Assembly: GCA_900541875.1 (NCBI GenBank)
Contig: UQLF01000006.1
Location: 1 to 64,000 of the forward strand
Reading direction: 5' to 3'
Length of the DNA stretch: 64,000 nucleotides
DNA from: an uncultured Collinsella sp.
GTDB taxonomy: Bacteria > Actinomycetota > Coriobacteriia > Coriobacteriales > Coriobacteriaceae
Part shown: positions 24,671 to 33,763 of the stretch, one piece after another
How the letters are laid out: every line of letters begins with the position of its first letter
Position numbering within the stretch: position 1 is the first letter of the stretch
Notes under the pieces: generated by a model
Databases searched by the model: none
Told to the model about the DNA's origin: nothing
What the model saw: only the letters and a program-made list of their open reading frames with translations
Translations under genes and position numbers: made by a program

Positions 24671-25644
24671 TGACGATTCTTGCCGTCGCCGCCGGGTTCG
24701 CGGCCGACCTTGTCTTCGGCGACCCGCGCTGGCTTCCCCATCCCGTCGTCGCCATGGGACGCGCGATCACGTGGGCCGAAGGCCGCCTGCGGCGCGCATT
24801 CCCGCAAACGTCCGCGGGCACGCGCGCCGCAGGGCTTGTGCTCGCCGTGGTGCTTCCGCTTGCGTGTGGGCTTTTGACCTGGGGAATCCTGCATCTTTGC
24901 GGCATGGTTCACCCCGGCTTGCGCTTCGTGGCCGAGGCATGGGCGAGCTATCAGATTCTCGCGGCATGCGAGCTGCGCCGCCAGAGCCTGGCCGTGGCCC
25001 GCGCGTTCTCGAAGGGCGGCCTTGTCGCGGCGCGCGAAGCCGTCGGGCTCATCGTGGGACGCGACACGTCTGTTCTCGACGAGCAGGGCGTCGCGCGCGC
25101 CGCCGTGGAAACGGTAGCGGAGAATGCGAGCGACGGCGTCATCGCGCCGCTTTTCTACCTTATGATCGGGGGTGCGCCCTTGGGCATGGCGTACAAGGCG
25201 GTGAACACGCTCGACAGCATGGTGGGCTACAAAAACGAGCGCTACATCGACTTCGGCTGCGCCTCGGCGCGCCTCGACGATGCAGTGAACTGGATTCCCT
25301 CGCGCTTATCGGCCCTGCTCATGATCGCCGTGTGCCCGATCGTTGGGCTCGACGCGCGCGGGGCGGCGCGCATCTGGCGCCGCGACAGGCGTCGCCATGC
25401 GAGCCCGAACGCGGCGCAGACCGAGTCAGCGTGCGCGGGCGCGCTCGGGCTGCGCCTGGCAGGACCCGCGGTGTATTTCGGCAAGCTCGTTGAGAAACCG
25501 ACGATAGGCGACGCGTCCCGCGAAATCGAGTGGGGCGACATCGCCCGGGCGACAAGGCTCATGCTCGCCGCGTCCGTATGCGCGCTCGTCGTCTTCGGTG
25601 CCGCGCGCGCGGCGGTCGTGCTCGCCGTGGGGGCGATGGCATGA
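24667..25644 (+). CDS. cbiB: Adenosylcobinamide-phosphate synthase
   Basis: CbiB couples adenosylcobyric acid to aminopropanol phosphate at the membrane. The 325-aa product has FAADLVFGDPRWLPHPVVAM at the N-terminus, the conserved ARAAVETVAENASDGVIAPL, and AYKAVNTLDSMVGYKNERY. Several hydrophobic helices are seen. ATG 24667 overlaps the previous stop. Together with the following cobD it supplies the aminopropanol arm. Confidence 0.93.
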   Translation: MMTILAVAAGFAADLVFGDPRWLPHPVVAMGRAITWAEGRLRRAFPQTSAGTRAAGLVLAVVLPLACGLLTWGILHLCGMVHPGLRFVAEAWASYQILAACELRRQSLAVARAFSKGGLVAAREAVGLIVGRDTSVLDEQGVARAAVETVAENASDGVIAPLFYLMIGGAPLGMAYKAVNTLDSMVGYKNERYIDFGCASARLDDAVNWIPSRLSALLMIAVCPIVGLDARGAARIWRRDRRRHASPNAAQTESACAGALGLRLAGPAVYFGKLVEKPTIGDASREIEWGDIARATRLMLAASVCALVVFGAARAAVVLAVGAMA

Positions 25645-26849
25645 GGGAAGACCACGCCGCGCCCCGGGCTGCCGGGGGAATCCTGCGCGCCCGTGCGCAT
25701 GGGGGTAGCACGCAATCGCTCGGCATCGCTTGCGAAGGGGGCGCCTCCGACCTCATTGACTTCTCGGTGAACGTGAATCCGGCAGGCCCCTCGCCGCGCG
25801 CCGTCGCCGCAGCTTGCAAGGCGCTTTCTCGAATCGACGCCTACCCCGATAGGGAAAGCCTCGCCCTCGTTCGCGCCCTAGCGCGCGCCCAGGGCATTCC
25901 CGAAGATACTATCGTCTGCGGCGCGGGCGCGTCCGACATCATCTGGCGGCTCGCCGCGGCGGTGCGCCCGAAACGCATCGTCGTGTGCGCGCCGACGTTC
26001 TCTGAATATGCGGAGGCGGCATCGTACTACGGCGCATGCGTGCAGGAGTTCCCGCTCTCCGAAGCGGATGACTTCGACGTGCCCGCCTCCTTCGCCCGTG
26101 CGATCGAGGGGCCGGGAGACGTGGCGTACCTCTGCAATCCGAACAACCCGACGGGGCGCCTCGTCGACCCCCGCGTGATCGATGCCGCGGCTTGCCGCTG
26201 CGAGCAGGTGGGCGCACTGCTCGTCGTGGACGAGTGCTTCCTCGGATTTGCGCCCGACGCCTGCGAAAGGAGCGTGGCCGCACGCGCCGCGTGTTCGCAC
26301 CATGTGGCCGTGCTCTCCGCGTTCACCAAGCTCTACGGAATGGCAGGGTTGCGGTTGGGGTATCTGATCAGCGGAAACGCCCAACTCATCGAGGGGATTC
26401 GCCGGGCGGGGCAGGCGTGGCCCGTCTCCTCGGTCGCCGAGGCCGCGGGCATCGCCGCCCTGGAAGACGTCGAATACGTCTCGCGCACGCGCGATGTATT
26501 GGCGGGCGAGCGAGCGTGGCTTTCCCACGAGCTCTCCTCGCTCGGGCTTTCCGTCGTGCCGTCGGATGCGAACTTCCTTTTAGTCCGCACGCCGGCGAAA
26601 GACATCCCCGAACGCCTGTATAAACAGGGGGTTTTGGTCCGCACGTGCGACTCGTTTTCGGTACTGTCCCGTTTCTGGTGCCGCGTCGCGGTGCGCACGC
26701 GCAAGGAGAACGCCCGGCTTGCGATGGCTTTTAGCCGCGCGCTTCGGGCGGAAGGCGAACCCGACGAACGGGGCGGCGCTTCTTGCGGCGGCGCTATGGC
26801 GGGCGCGGATGGCCGAGGCTCGGCGAAGGAGGTCGATACCCGTGGGTAG
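25641..26849 (+). CDS. cobD: L-threonine-O-3-phosphate decarboxylase
   Basis: A 402-aa class I/II PLP-dependent aminotransferase-fold enzyme that makes aminopropanol phosphate. Family features are HGGSTQSLG, DFSVNVNPAGPS, CNPNNPTGRLV, VVDECFLGF and the PLP-lysine motif SAFTKLYGMAGLRLGY. The C-terminal 35 residues are Gly/Ala-rich and go beyond the normal end. ATG overlaps the cbiB stop. HisC could look similar, but HGG.....DFS.N.NP and its position between cbiB and cbiP point to CobD. Confidence 0.9.
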   Translation: MREDHAAPRAAGGILRARAHGGSTQSLGIACEGGASDLIDFSVNVNPAGPSPRAVAAACKALSRIDAYPDRESLALVRALARAQGIPEDTIVCGAGASDIIWRLAAAVRPKRIVVCAPTFSEYAEAASYYGACVQEFPLSEADDFDVPASFARAIEGPGDVAYLCNPNNPTGRLVDPRVIDAAACRCEQVGALLVVDECFLGFAPDACERSVAARAACSHHVAVLSAFTKLYGMAGLRLGYLISGNAQLIEGIRRAGQAWPVSSVAEAAGIAALEDVEYVSRTRDVLAGERAWLSHELSSLGLSVVPSDANFLLVRTPAKDIPERLYKQGVLVRTCDSFSVLSRFWCRVAVRTRKENARLAMAFSRALRAEGEPDERGGASCGGAMAGADGRGSAKEVDTRG

Positions 26850-28341
26850 GGCGAAGCCCATCATGATCCAGGGCACCATGTCGAACGCGGGGAAGAGCCT
26901 GCTTGCGGCGGGGCTGTGCCGTGTGCTTTCGCAGGACGGCCTGCGCGTGGCTCCCTTCAAGAGCCAGAACATGGCGCTCAACAGCGGTGTCACGGCCGAT
27001 GGGCTCGAGATGGGGCGCGCCCAGATCATGCAGGCCGAGGCGTGCGGTATCGCGCCCGACGTGCGCATGAACCCCATTCTGCTCAAGCCCGAAAGCGACC
27101 ACCGAAGCCAGCTCATCGTGGCCGGCAAGGCGCAGGGAGCCTTCGCTGCGAGGGACTACTTCGCGCGAAAGAAGGCGCTCATGCCGCAGATTTTGGAGGC
27201 GTTCGATTCGCTCGCGGAGGAAAACGACGTCATCGTCATCGAGGGCGCCGGCAGCCCCGTCGAAATCAACCTTGCCGAAAACGACATCGTCAACATGGGG
27301 CTTGCGCGCGCCGTGTCCTCCCCCGTGCTGCTCGCGGGCGACATCGACCCAGGCGGGGTGTTTGCCCAGCTCTACGGAACGGTCGCGCTCTTTGCACCCG
27401 AGGATCGCGCGCTTTTGCGGGGGCTTGTGGTGAACAAGTTCCGCGGCGATGTGGAAATCCTGCGCCCGGGTTTGGCCCCGCTCGAGAAGATGTGCGGGGT
27501 TCCCGTCGTGGGGGTCGTGCCGTATCTTACGCTCGACCTGGACGACGAGGACTCGCTCGCGCCGCGCCTATCTGCCCGCGAGGCGCGCGGCGTCATCGAC
27601 GTCGCCGTCGTGCGCCTTCCGCATCTGTCGAACTTCACCGACTTCGACCCGCTTTCGCGCGTGCCCGGCGTGGGCGTGCGCTACGTTTCCTCGACGACCG
27701 ATCTGGGTCGACCCGACCTGGTGGTGCTCCCCGGCTCGAAGACCACGCTCGACGACGCGCGCTGGCTTGCGGCTAGCGGCATCGGAGCCTGTGTACGCGC
27801 GCTTTCGGGCGCGGGCACGCCGGTGCTCGGCATATGCGGAGGCTACCAGCTTTTGGGAGACGAGCTTTCCGATCCGCACGGCAGGGAAGGCGCTGGCACC
27901 GCGCGCGGGCTCGGGCTCATCCCTGCAAGTACGGTGTTCAAGGAGGAAAAGCGCCTCGCCCAGTCGGAGCTTCGCATCACGGGCGCCCAAGGCGCGTTCT
28001 CGGTGTGGAACGGCATGACGGCTCGCGGGTACGAGATTCACGACGGCGAAACGACCGTCTCCTGCGCCCCTGCGGGCACGATTGGCGGCAAACCAGAAGG
28101 CGCGGCCTGCGGAAACGTGTTCGGAACCTATCTCCACGGCCTGTTCGACGAACCGGGGGTGGCGCTTGCCCTCGCGCGCTCGCTTGCGCGCATGCGCGGC
28201 CTGCCCGAGAGCGTCGTGGGTGCTGCGGGCGCGGCGTCCGCGGCCGATCACCGTGCGCGCGAGTTCGACCGCCTGGCCGACGGCGTGCGCGGGGCGCTCG
28301 ACATGGAGTATGTCTACCGCATTATCGAGGAGGGCGTATGA
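26842..28341 (+). CDS. cbiP: Cobyric acid synthase
   Basis: CbiP amidates the b, d, e and g side chains. The 499-aa product shows MIQGTMSNAGKSLLAAGLCR, FKSQNMALNSGVT, MNPILLKPESDHRSQ, IEGAGSPVEINL and a C-terminal glutaminase half with PVLGICGGYQLLG (catalytic Cys) and GNVFGTYLHGLFD. GTG 26842 is preceded by AAGGAGG and overlaps the cobD stop. Full family length. Confidence 0.94.
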   Translation: MGRAKPIMIQGTMSNAGKSLLAAGLCRVLSQDGLRVAPFKSQNMALNSGVTADGLEMGRAQIMQAEACGIAPDVRMNPILLKPESDHRSQLIVAGKAQGAFAARDYFARKKALMPQILEAFDSLAEENDVIVIEGAGSPVEINLAENDIVNMGLARAVSSPVLLAGDIDPGGVFAQLYGTVALFAPEDRALLRGLVVNKFRGDVEILRPGLAPLEKMCGVPVVGVVPYLTLDLDDEDSLAPRLSAREARGVIDVAVVRLPHLSNFTDFDPLSRVPGVGVRYVSSTTDLGRPDLVVLPGSKTTLDDARWLAASGIGACVRALSGAGTPVLGICGGYQLLGDELSDPHGREGAGTARGLGLIPASTVFKEEKRLAQSELRITGAQGAFSVWNGMTARGYEIHDGETTVSCAPAGTIGGKPEGAACGNVFGTYLHGLFDEPGVALALARSLARMRGLPESVVGAAGAASAADHRAREFDRLADGVRGALDMEYVYRIIEEGV

Positions 28342-28853
28342 TCCACGTGTATCATGGCGACGGCAAAGGCAAGACCACGGCGGCGATGGGCCTCGCACTT
28401 CGCATGCTCGCCGCAGGCCGCCGCGTCGTCGTCGTGCAGTTCCTGAAAGACGGCGAAAGCGGGGAGGCGCGCCTGCTCGCCGAGCATTTCGGCGTGCCCG
28501 TGTTCGCGGGGAAGGTGTCGGACAAGTTTACCTGGTCGATGACGCCGGAAGAACTTGCCGCGACGTGCGAGCTGCACGATGGGAACCTCGCTTCCGCGCT
28601 CGCCGAGCTCGAGGGCGCGCAGGAGGGGCTGCTCGTGCTCGACGAGGCGCTCGACGCGCTTTCGAAGGGGCTTGTCGACGAGGCGCTCGTGGACCGCGCG
28701 CTCGATTTGTCCGCGCGCGGCATCGAAGTAGCGCTCACCGGGCGCGCGCCTTCCCGTAAGATCGTGGAGAAGGCGGACTACATAACCGAGATGCGGTGCG
28801 AGAAACACCCCTACGAGCAGGGGATATGTGCAAGGGAAGGAGTGGAGTACTAG
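28338..28853 (+). CDS. cobO: Corrinoid adenosyltransferase (BtuR/CobO type)
   Basis: This 171-aa ATP:corrinoid adenosyltransferase attaches the upper adenosyl ligand. It has the P-loop VYHGDGKGKTTAAMGLALR, VVVVQFLKDG, LLVLDEALDAL and ALTGRAP, all typical of the CobA/CobO/BtuR family. ATG overlaps the cbiP stop (ATGA). Confidence 0.94.
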   Translation: MIHVYHGDGKGKTTAAMGLALRMLAAGRRVVVVQFLKDGESGEARLLAEHFGVPVFAGKVSDKFTWSMTPEELAATCELHDGNLASALAELEGAQEGLLVLDEALDALSKGLVDEALVDRALDLSARGIEVALTGRAPSRKIVEKADYITEMRCEKHPYEQGICAREGVEY

Positions 28854-29495
28854 ATGGATTCCAAGGAGATGGCGCCCGGCGACATCGAGCGGCGCAGCTT
28901 CGAGATCATCACCGAAGAGCTCGGCGGCCGCACGTTCCCGCCGCTCGAAGAGCCCGTCGTGAAGCGCGTCATCCACACCACTGCCGACTTCTCGTACGCC
29001 GATTCCCTCGTGTTCACCAATGACGCCACGCCCTGTGCGCTCGACGCACTGCGCGCAGGGGCCACGGTGCTCACCGACACGAACATGGCGCTCGCAGGCA
29101 TAAGCAAGCCCGCGCTCGCGAAGCTCGGCTGCAAGGCCGTGTGCTACATGGCCGATCCTGATGTCGCCGCGGCTGCGCGCGCCGCGGGCACGACTCGCGC
29201 CGTTGCGAGCATGGACAAAGCTTGCGGCATCGAGGGTCCGCTCATCGTGGCCGTCGGCAACGCTCCCACAGCACTTCTGCGCCTCGCTGAGCTCATGGAC
29301 GCGGGGAAGATCGCGCCCGCGCTCGTCGTTGGGGTGCCGGTCGGGTTTGTGAACGTGGTCGAGGCGAAAGAGGAGCTACTTGCGCGACGCGTGCCGGCTA
29401 TCGTCGCGAGGGGTCGCAAGGGCGGCTCGACCGTGGCGGCCGCCATTATGAACGCGCTGCTCTACCAGATCACGCGCACGGGCGGCCCGAAGTGA
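28854..29495 (+). CDS. cbiC: Cobalt-precorrin-8 methylmutase
   Basis: A 213-aa CbiC/CobH that moves a methyl group from C11 to C12. The catalytic His lies in KRVIHTTADF, near residue 40. FTNDATPCALDAL, LTDTNMALAGISK, VAVGNAPTALL and VGVPVGFVNVVEAKE are all present. The gene starts right after the cobO stop and its own stop overlaps the GTG of cobK. Confidence 0.94.
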   Translation: MDSKEMAPGDIERRSFEIITEELGGRTFPPLEEPVVKRVIHTTADFSYADSLVFTNDATPCALDALRAGATVLTDTNMALAGISKPALAKLGCKAVCYMADPDVAAAARAAGTTRAVASMDKACGIEGPLIVAVGNAPTALLRLAELMDAGKIAPALVVGVPVGFVNVVEAKEELLARRVPAIVARGRKGGSTVAAAIMNALLYQITRTGGPK

Positions 29496-30265
29496 CGGCC
29501 CCCGCATCCGCGCCGGCCCTGCGCATCTTCGCCGGCACCACCGAGGGCCGCCTTCTGTGCGAATGGGCGAGCGGGGCGGGCATCCCCGCCCGTGCCTTCG
29601 CGGCAACCGAGTACGGAGGCGAGCTTTTGGGCGAGCTTCCGGGCATCGAGGTGCATGCGGGCAGGCTCGACGAGGCCGACATGGAGCGCGTGCTTTCCGG
29701 CGCGCGCATCGTCGTCGACGCCACGCATCCCTTCGCTACGCTCGCAAGCGGCAACATCCGGGCCGCTTCGCTCGCCGTGGGTGCACGATGCCTGCGCCTT
29801 GCGCGCCCGGTCGAGGCGCTGCCCAAAGGCGTCGTGTCGGTCGCGTCGATCGCCTGCGCGGCGCGCTTTCTCTCTGAGAACCCGGGTCGCGCGCTTCTCA
29901 CGACGGGGAGCAAGGAGCTTGCTCCCTACACGTGCGTCACCGATTTCGCGGAGCGCTTCTTCGTGCGTGTGCTCCCGCTGCCCGGTGCTATAACGAAGTG
30001 CATCGACGCGGGGTTTTCGCCGTCGCACGTCATCGGCATGCAGGGGCCCTTCACCCGCGAGCTCAACGAGGCGATGCTTCGGCAGGTGGGCGCCCAGTGG
30101 CTTGTGACCAAGGACTCGGGAACCGTAGGCGGCACGGCCGAGAAGATCGCCTCCGCGCGCGACGTGGGAGCGCGCTGTATCGTGGTCGCCCGTCCCGCCG
30201 AGGGAGGCGGGGCCCTTTCGCTTCGGGAAGTGGAAGACGCGCTTTTACGGGAGTTCGCGCGCTAG
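29492..30265 (+). CDS. cobK: Cobalt-precorrin-6A reductase
   Basis: A 257-aa NAD(P)H-dependent CbiJ/CobK. Markers are IFAGTTEGRLL at the N-terminus, VDATHPFATLASGNI, LLTTGSKELAPY, VIGMQGPFTRELNEAML and VTKDSGTVGGTAEKI. GTG 29492 overlaps the cbiC stop (GTGA). It is the last gene of the operon. About 130 bp without a gene separate it from the next repeat, and no clear terminator is visible there. Confidence 0.94.
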   Translation: MTAPASAPALRIFAGTTEGRLLCEWASGAGIPARAFAATEYGGELLGELPGIEVHAGRLDEADMERVLSGARIVVDATHPFATLASGNIRAASLAVGARCLRLARPVEALPKGVVSVASIACAARFLSENPGRALLTTGSKELAPYTCVTDFAERFFVRVLPLPGAITKCIDAGFSPSHVIGMQGPFTRELNEAMLRQVGAQWLVTKDSGTVGGTAEKIASARDVGARCIVVARPAEGGGALSLREVEDALLREFAR

Positions 30266-30396
30266 GCGCTCGCCGCGCCTGCGCGCCCTCCCGCCTGCGA
30301 GGAGGAGCGCTCCGAGCAAGCTCGACCCGTATAAGCCAGTCATCAGCTAATAGCTCGAGGACGACGCCCGGAACTGGCGCAAGCAGCCCTTCAATA

Positions 30397-30421
30397 AGTT
30401 GCGGTGAAATAGTGTCTGTTT
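30397..30421 (+). repeat. Third copy of the GTTGCGGTGAAATAG arm, abutting the IS
   Basis: AGTTGCGGTGAAATAG followed by TGTCTGTTT ends exactly at the IS left terminus. With 8454-8541 it makes a direct repeat of [arm + IS left end] on both sides of the cobalamin genes. The final TTT may be a 3-bp target duplication, since TTT also follows the IS right end at 31721. Confidence 0.7.
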
Positions 30422-31720
30422 GGGGGTGCGGACGATTTCTTGGACCGCGCCTAGGCGTATCCAAGCTTCCTGCGGTACTCCATCGGGCTGAGCCACCCGA
30501 GGGACTTCTTTATCCGCTCCTCGCGATAGTACACGAGCTACGCCTCGAGCCTCCCCATGAACTCCTCGGCCGTCACGCCCTCCCAGTCCCTGTAGTGGAA
30601 GAACTCGTTCTTGAGGCGGCCGAAGAAGCCCTCGCAGGCCGAGTTGTCCGGGCTGCAGCCCTTCGCGGACATGCTCCTGACCAGGCCGTTCTCCTCGCAG
30701 ATCCCGATCCACTCCGGCCAGCGGTAGTGGCCGCCCCGGTCCGAGTGGATCGTCGTGCGCCCGCCCGCCGGCCTCGCCGCGCAGGCCTTGAGCAGGCTCG
30801 AGTTCGCGAGGCGCTTGTCGGGGTGCAGCCCGATCGACCAGGCGACGGGCATCCCGTCGAAGCAGTCGACGATCGGGCTCAGGTAGACCTTCTCGCCGCC
30901 CGGGAGCCTGAACTCGGTGATGTCGGTGAGCCACAGCCGGTTGGGCTCGTCGGCGCGGAAGTCCCTGTTCACGAGGTTCTCCGGCGCCTTGGAGACCTCG
31001 CCGGCGTAGGAGCTGTAGCCCCGGGCGCGCCTCTTGTTGTAGACGACCTCGAGGCCCTCCTCGCGCATCACGCGGGCCACGCGCTTCTCGCTGGCCCGGA
31101 CGCCCTCGCGGCGCAGGCGCGCCCAGACGGTGCGGTACCCCCAGCACCCCGAGCCCTCGCGGAAGATGCGCACCACGCGGTCGCGTATGTCGGCGTCGCG
31201 GTCGCGCGGCGCGGCGACGCGGGGCCTCCAGTACTCATAGGAGCTCTTCGATATCCTCAAGAAACCTGTGATCGAGCGGAGGGGCAGGGCGGTCGCCCGC
31301 CTCAATCTCTCGCCGAGCTCGCACTTGCTCCTGTTCGAGATCGAAGCCGGGTCCCACCCTTCCGCTTTTAGGTCGGCCAACACCGCCCTGAGCAGCAGGT
31401 TCTCTATCTGGTCCTCGTTGAGCCCGGCGAGCGGGCCGGTCGCGGGCGGGGCGTAGATCGACTTGTCGGGGCCCAAGCTGGCCTCCTTCCGTGGCGGTTT
31501 CCTCGCCCCGATTCTACAGCGCGCCCCGGTGTAGCTGTGCGGGAGGTGCCCCGTCGCCCACTTCTTGGCCGCGCCCACCGAGACCCCCGCGAACTTCGCG
31601 GCGGCGGTCGGCCCCATGCCGTCCTCCGTCGCCAGGAGGAAGAGCTCGACCTTCTCCCTGCTGTACATGCGAACCTCCAGTCCGGACCGCCCCGCGGTCC
31701 AACTTTCTGTCCGCACCCCC
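30422..31720 (-). mobile_element. IS3-family insertion sequence (IS150-like), 1299 bp
   Basis: The ends are inverted repeats GGGGGTGCGGAC followed by six variable bases and TTGGACCGCG. TTGGAC is typical of the IS150 subgroup. One long ORF on the minus strand encodes the transposase. A 3-bp TTT flank on both sides fits IS3-type target duplication. The left 43 bp are repeated at 8499-8541. Confidence 0.9.
30451..31668 (-). pseudogene. IS3-family transposase with in-frame amber stop near the 3' end
   Basis: Translation from ATG 31668 (GGAGG upstream) gives 376 aa ending at a TAG at 30538-30540. An N-terminal helix-turn-helix (GPTAAAKFAGVSVGAAKKW) is followed, in the same frame, by the HTH_21 region and the integrase core with WLTDITEF, HSDRGGHY and a Glu in EGFFGRLKNEFF, the DDE triad. 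Past the TAG the frame stays open for 28 more codons, including YYREERIKKSLGWLSPMEYR, the normal IS3 end, to a stop at 30451-30453. So the gene is cut short by one nonsense codon. The catalytic core is intact. OrfA and OrfB parts are fused without a frameshift. Confidence 0.85.
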
Positions 31721-31765
31721 TTTTTGCTGCTAGATAGCATATTTAGTCCCTAATTCACCGCAACT
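31721..31765 (-). repeat. Right half of the split palindromic repeat
   Basis: Directly outside the IS right end, TAGTCCCTAATTCACCGCAACT (31744-31765, written as the plus strand) is the reverse complement of the left-flank arm at 8454 with two or three differences. The split palindrome suggests that the IS and the island entered one such repeat between the TetR gene and the MacB-like operon. Confidence 0.7.
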
Positions 31766-31778
31766 TGTTGGTGGTGGC

Positions 31779-32993
31779 TTACTGGTAGCGTAGGCACTCC
31801 ACCGGGTCGAGCTTCGCCGCGCGTCGAGCGGGGTAGAAGCCAAAGATTACGCCGATGCCGACGGAGACGGCGAAGGCCTGCAGCACCGTGGCGATTGAAA
31901 AGCTCGGTGTGATTTGCCCGCTGGCACCGAGCTCGCCGAGAACCCCTGATCCTGCGGCAAACATCGCAAGAGCCCAGGCCAGCAGATAGCCAATCAGGAC
32001 ACCCAACAGTCCACCGGTGACGCACAGCGCCGAAGACTCGGCCAAAAACTGCGCGGTGATATCGCGACGACTGGCGCCCAGAGCGCGGCGGATGCCGATC
32101 TCGCGAATGCGCTCCGTTACGTTGTTGAGCATCATATTCATAATGCCGATACCGCCGACAAGCAGCGAGATGCTGGCGACAGCACCCATGATGAGCGAGA
32201 ACGCGCCCATAAAGGAGTTGAGTGCATCGATAGCGCTTTTCATGGAGGTCGCCGATACACTGTCGTACTCATCCTCCTCCTCGATGCCCTTCATCGCGCG
32301 CACCTTGGACTCGATGGCCTTACAAAGCTCATCCATGTCCGTGCCCTCGGCGGCAAGTGCCGTCACGCTGGGGAATGAAGGATTCTCGTCGCCAAACAGC
32401 CCGGCGATGGTTTCGCGTGGCATATACAGCGTGAGCGAGCCCATGGAGTCGCTGCCGCTATCAATCACGCCTACAATCTGCACCTCGCCGTTGGACACCT
32501 TGATGGTTTTCCCCAGCGCCTCCTGTTCGTTGCCGTAAAGCTGATCGGCGCCGCCGCGGCTGATGAGCGCCACGCGCGAGCCTGATTGAGACTCGGCCTG
32601 GGAATAGGTACGCCCCGCAACGAGCTTGCCGGCCCCCACCGCGTCGAGCATGTCGCTATCGACGCCCTGCGCCATGACGGTATAGCTTTTATCGCCGGTC
32701 TTGTACTCGGTATACGCGCTGTCGACAATGCCGATCTGCTCAATCTGCGGCACCAGTTTTTGAAGCTTCTGAACGTCAGAATCAGTGAGTTCTTGGGACG
32801 AATATATCTGAACCATACGAGCTGCGTTGAGGCCCAGGCTGTTGACCAAGCTGTTTTGGATGCCGCCGATGAGCGAAGTCATGGCAATAACCGAGGCGAT
32901 GCCGATGACAATGCCCAGGATGGTGAGCAGGCTGCGCCCCTTGTTGGCCTCGAGCGAGTGAAGGGCTTCCTGGATGAGATCGCGGGCGCTCAT
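31779..32993 (-). CDS. MacB-like ABC transporter permease
   Basis: A 404-aa FtsX/MacB-type permease: one N-terminal transmembrane helix (GRSLLTILGIVIGIASVIAM), a large extracytoplasmic domain of about 200 aa, and three C-terminal helices. GIMNMMLNNVTERIREIGIRRALGA is the family coupling-helix region. It probably exports a peptide, antibiotic or lipid with the adaptor and ATPase encoded upstream. Its ATG overlaps the ATPase stop (ATGA). The IS right end lies 58 bp beyond its stop. Confidence 0.92.
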   Translation of the reverse strand: MSARDLIQEALHSLEANKGRSLLTILGIVIGIASVIAMTSLIGGIQNSLVNSLGLNAARMVQIYSSQELTDSDVQKLQKLVPQIEQIGIVDSAYTEYKTGDKSYTVMAQGVDSDMLDAVGAGKLVAGRTYSQAESQSGSRVALISRGGADQLYGNEQEALGKTIKVSNGEVQIVGVIDSGSDSMGSLTLYMPRETIAGLFGDENPSFPSVTALAAEGTDMDELCKAIESKVRAMKGIEEEDEYDSVSATSMKSAIDALNSFMGAFSLIMGAVASISLLVGGIGIMNMMLNNVTERIREIGIRRALGASRRDITAQFLAESSALCVTGGLLGVLIGYLLAWALAMFAAGSGVLGELGASGQITPSFSIATVLQAFAVSVGIGVIFGFYPARRAAKLDPVECLRYQ

Positions 32994-33763
32994 GCCACCA
33001 CTCCTTTCGGCGGGTTGGCGGAGGCGGAAATCATGGGCAGGCTATCTACGGCGCTGCGCAGGGTCTTCGGTGCATGTGGAATATACGCGCCGTCGTGAAT
33101 GCGACCGTCGCGGATGGTCACGGCACGGTCGGCCTCGGCGGCGATACCGGGATCATGCGTGATGAGCACGATGGTCTTGCCGCGTTCCTGAAGTTTGTGG
33201 AAGGTTTCCATCACGAGTGCTCCGGTGGCGGAGTCCAGGTTTCCCGTCGGCTCGTCCGCCAGGATGATGGGCGGGTCGTTGACGAGGGAGCGCGCGATGG
33301 CAACTCTCTGCATCTGCCCGCCCGAGAGCTCGGAGATGCGGTGGTCCCAGTGGTCGACCGGCAGCGTGACGGCTTGCAGCGCATGGACGGCGCGCATCTC
33401 ACGCTGAGCCCGCGGCACGTTGGTGTACGAAAGCGGCAGCATGACGTTTTCGATGACCGATAGGCGCGGCAGCAGGTTAAAGCTCTGAAAGACAAAGCCG
33501 ATGCTCAGGGCTCGGACTTCGGTGAGCTCGTCATCGTCGAGCTCCGCCACGTTGAGGCCCTGCAGGTAATAATCGCCTGCCGTCGGCTTGTCCAGGCAGC
33601 CCAGGATGTTCATGAGCGTTGACTTGCCCGAGCCCGATGGGCCGGTAATGGCCACGAATTCGCCGGGATTCACTGCCAGGTTCACGTTGTGCAGGATATG
33701 GGCGCAGCCGGCCTCGCTCTCAAAAATGCGATGCACGTTGCGGATGTCGATGACGGGACGCAT
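32990..33763 (-). CDS. MacB/LolD-type ABC transporter ATPase
   Basis: A 257-aa ATPase with Walker [19 protein letters not shown]-loop [10 protein letters not shown], signature [16 protein letters not shown], Walker [14 protein letters not shown] and LITHD. It energises the neighbouring permease. The ATG overlaps the adaptor stop by one base. The C-terminal 30 residues are less conserved. Confidence 0.94.
   Translation of the reverse strand: MRPVIDIRNVHRIFESEAGCAHILHNVNLAVNPGEFVAITGPSGSGKSTLMNILGCLDKPTAGDYYLQGLNVAELDDDELTEVRALSIGFVFQSFNLLPRLSVIENVMLPLSYTNVPRAQREMRAVHALQAVTLPVDHWDHRISELSGGQMQRVAIARSLVNDPPIILADEPTGNLDSATGALVMETFHKLQERGKTIVLITHDPGIAAEADRAVTIRDGRIHDGAYIPHAPKTLRSAVDSLPMISASANPPKGVVA

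Noticed and set aside
26719..26842. Upstream extension of cbiP within cobD
   Set aside because: The extension is out of frame with cobD and lacks conservation. GTG 26842 has a strong AAGGAGG and matches the family N-terminus.
30422..31720. Programmed frameshift between OrfA and OrfB in the IS3-family element
   Set aside because: The helix-turn-helix and integrase parts are in one continuous frame, so no frameshift is required. The disruption is a nonsense codon near the end.
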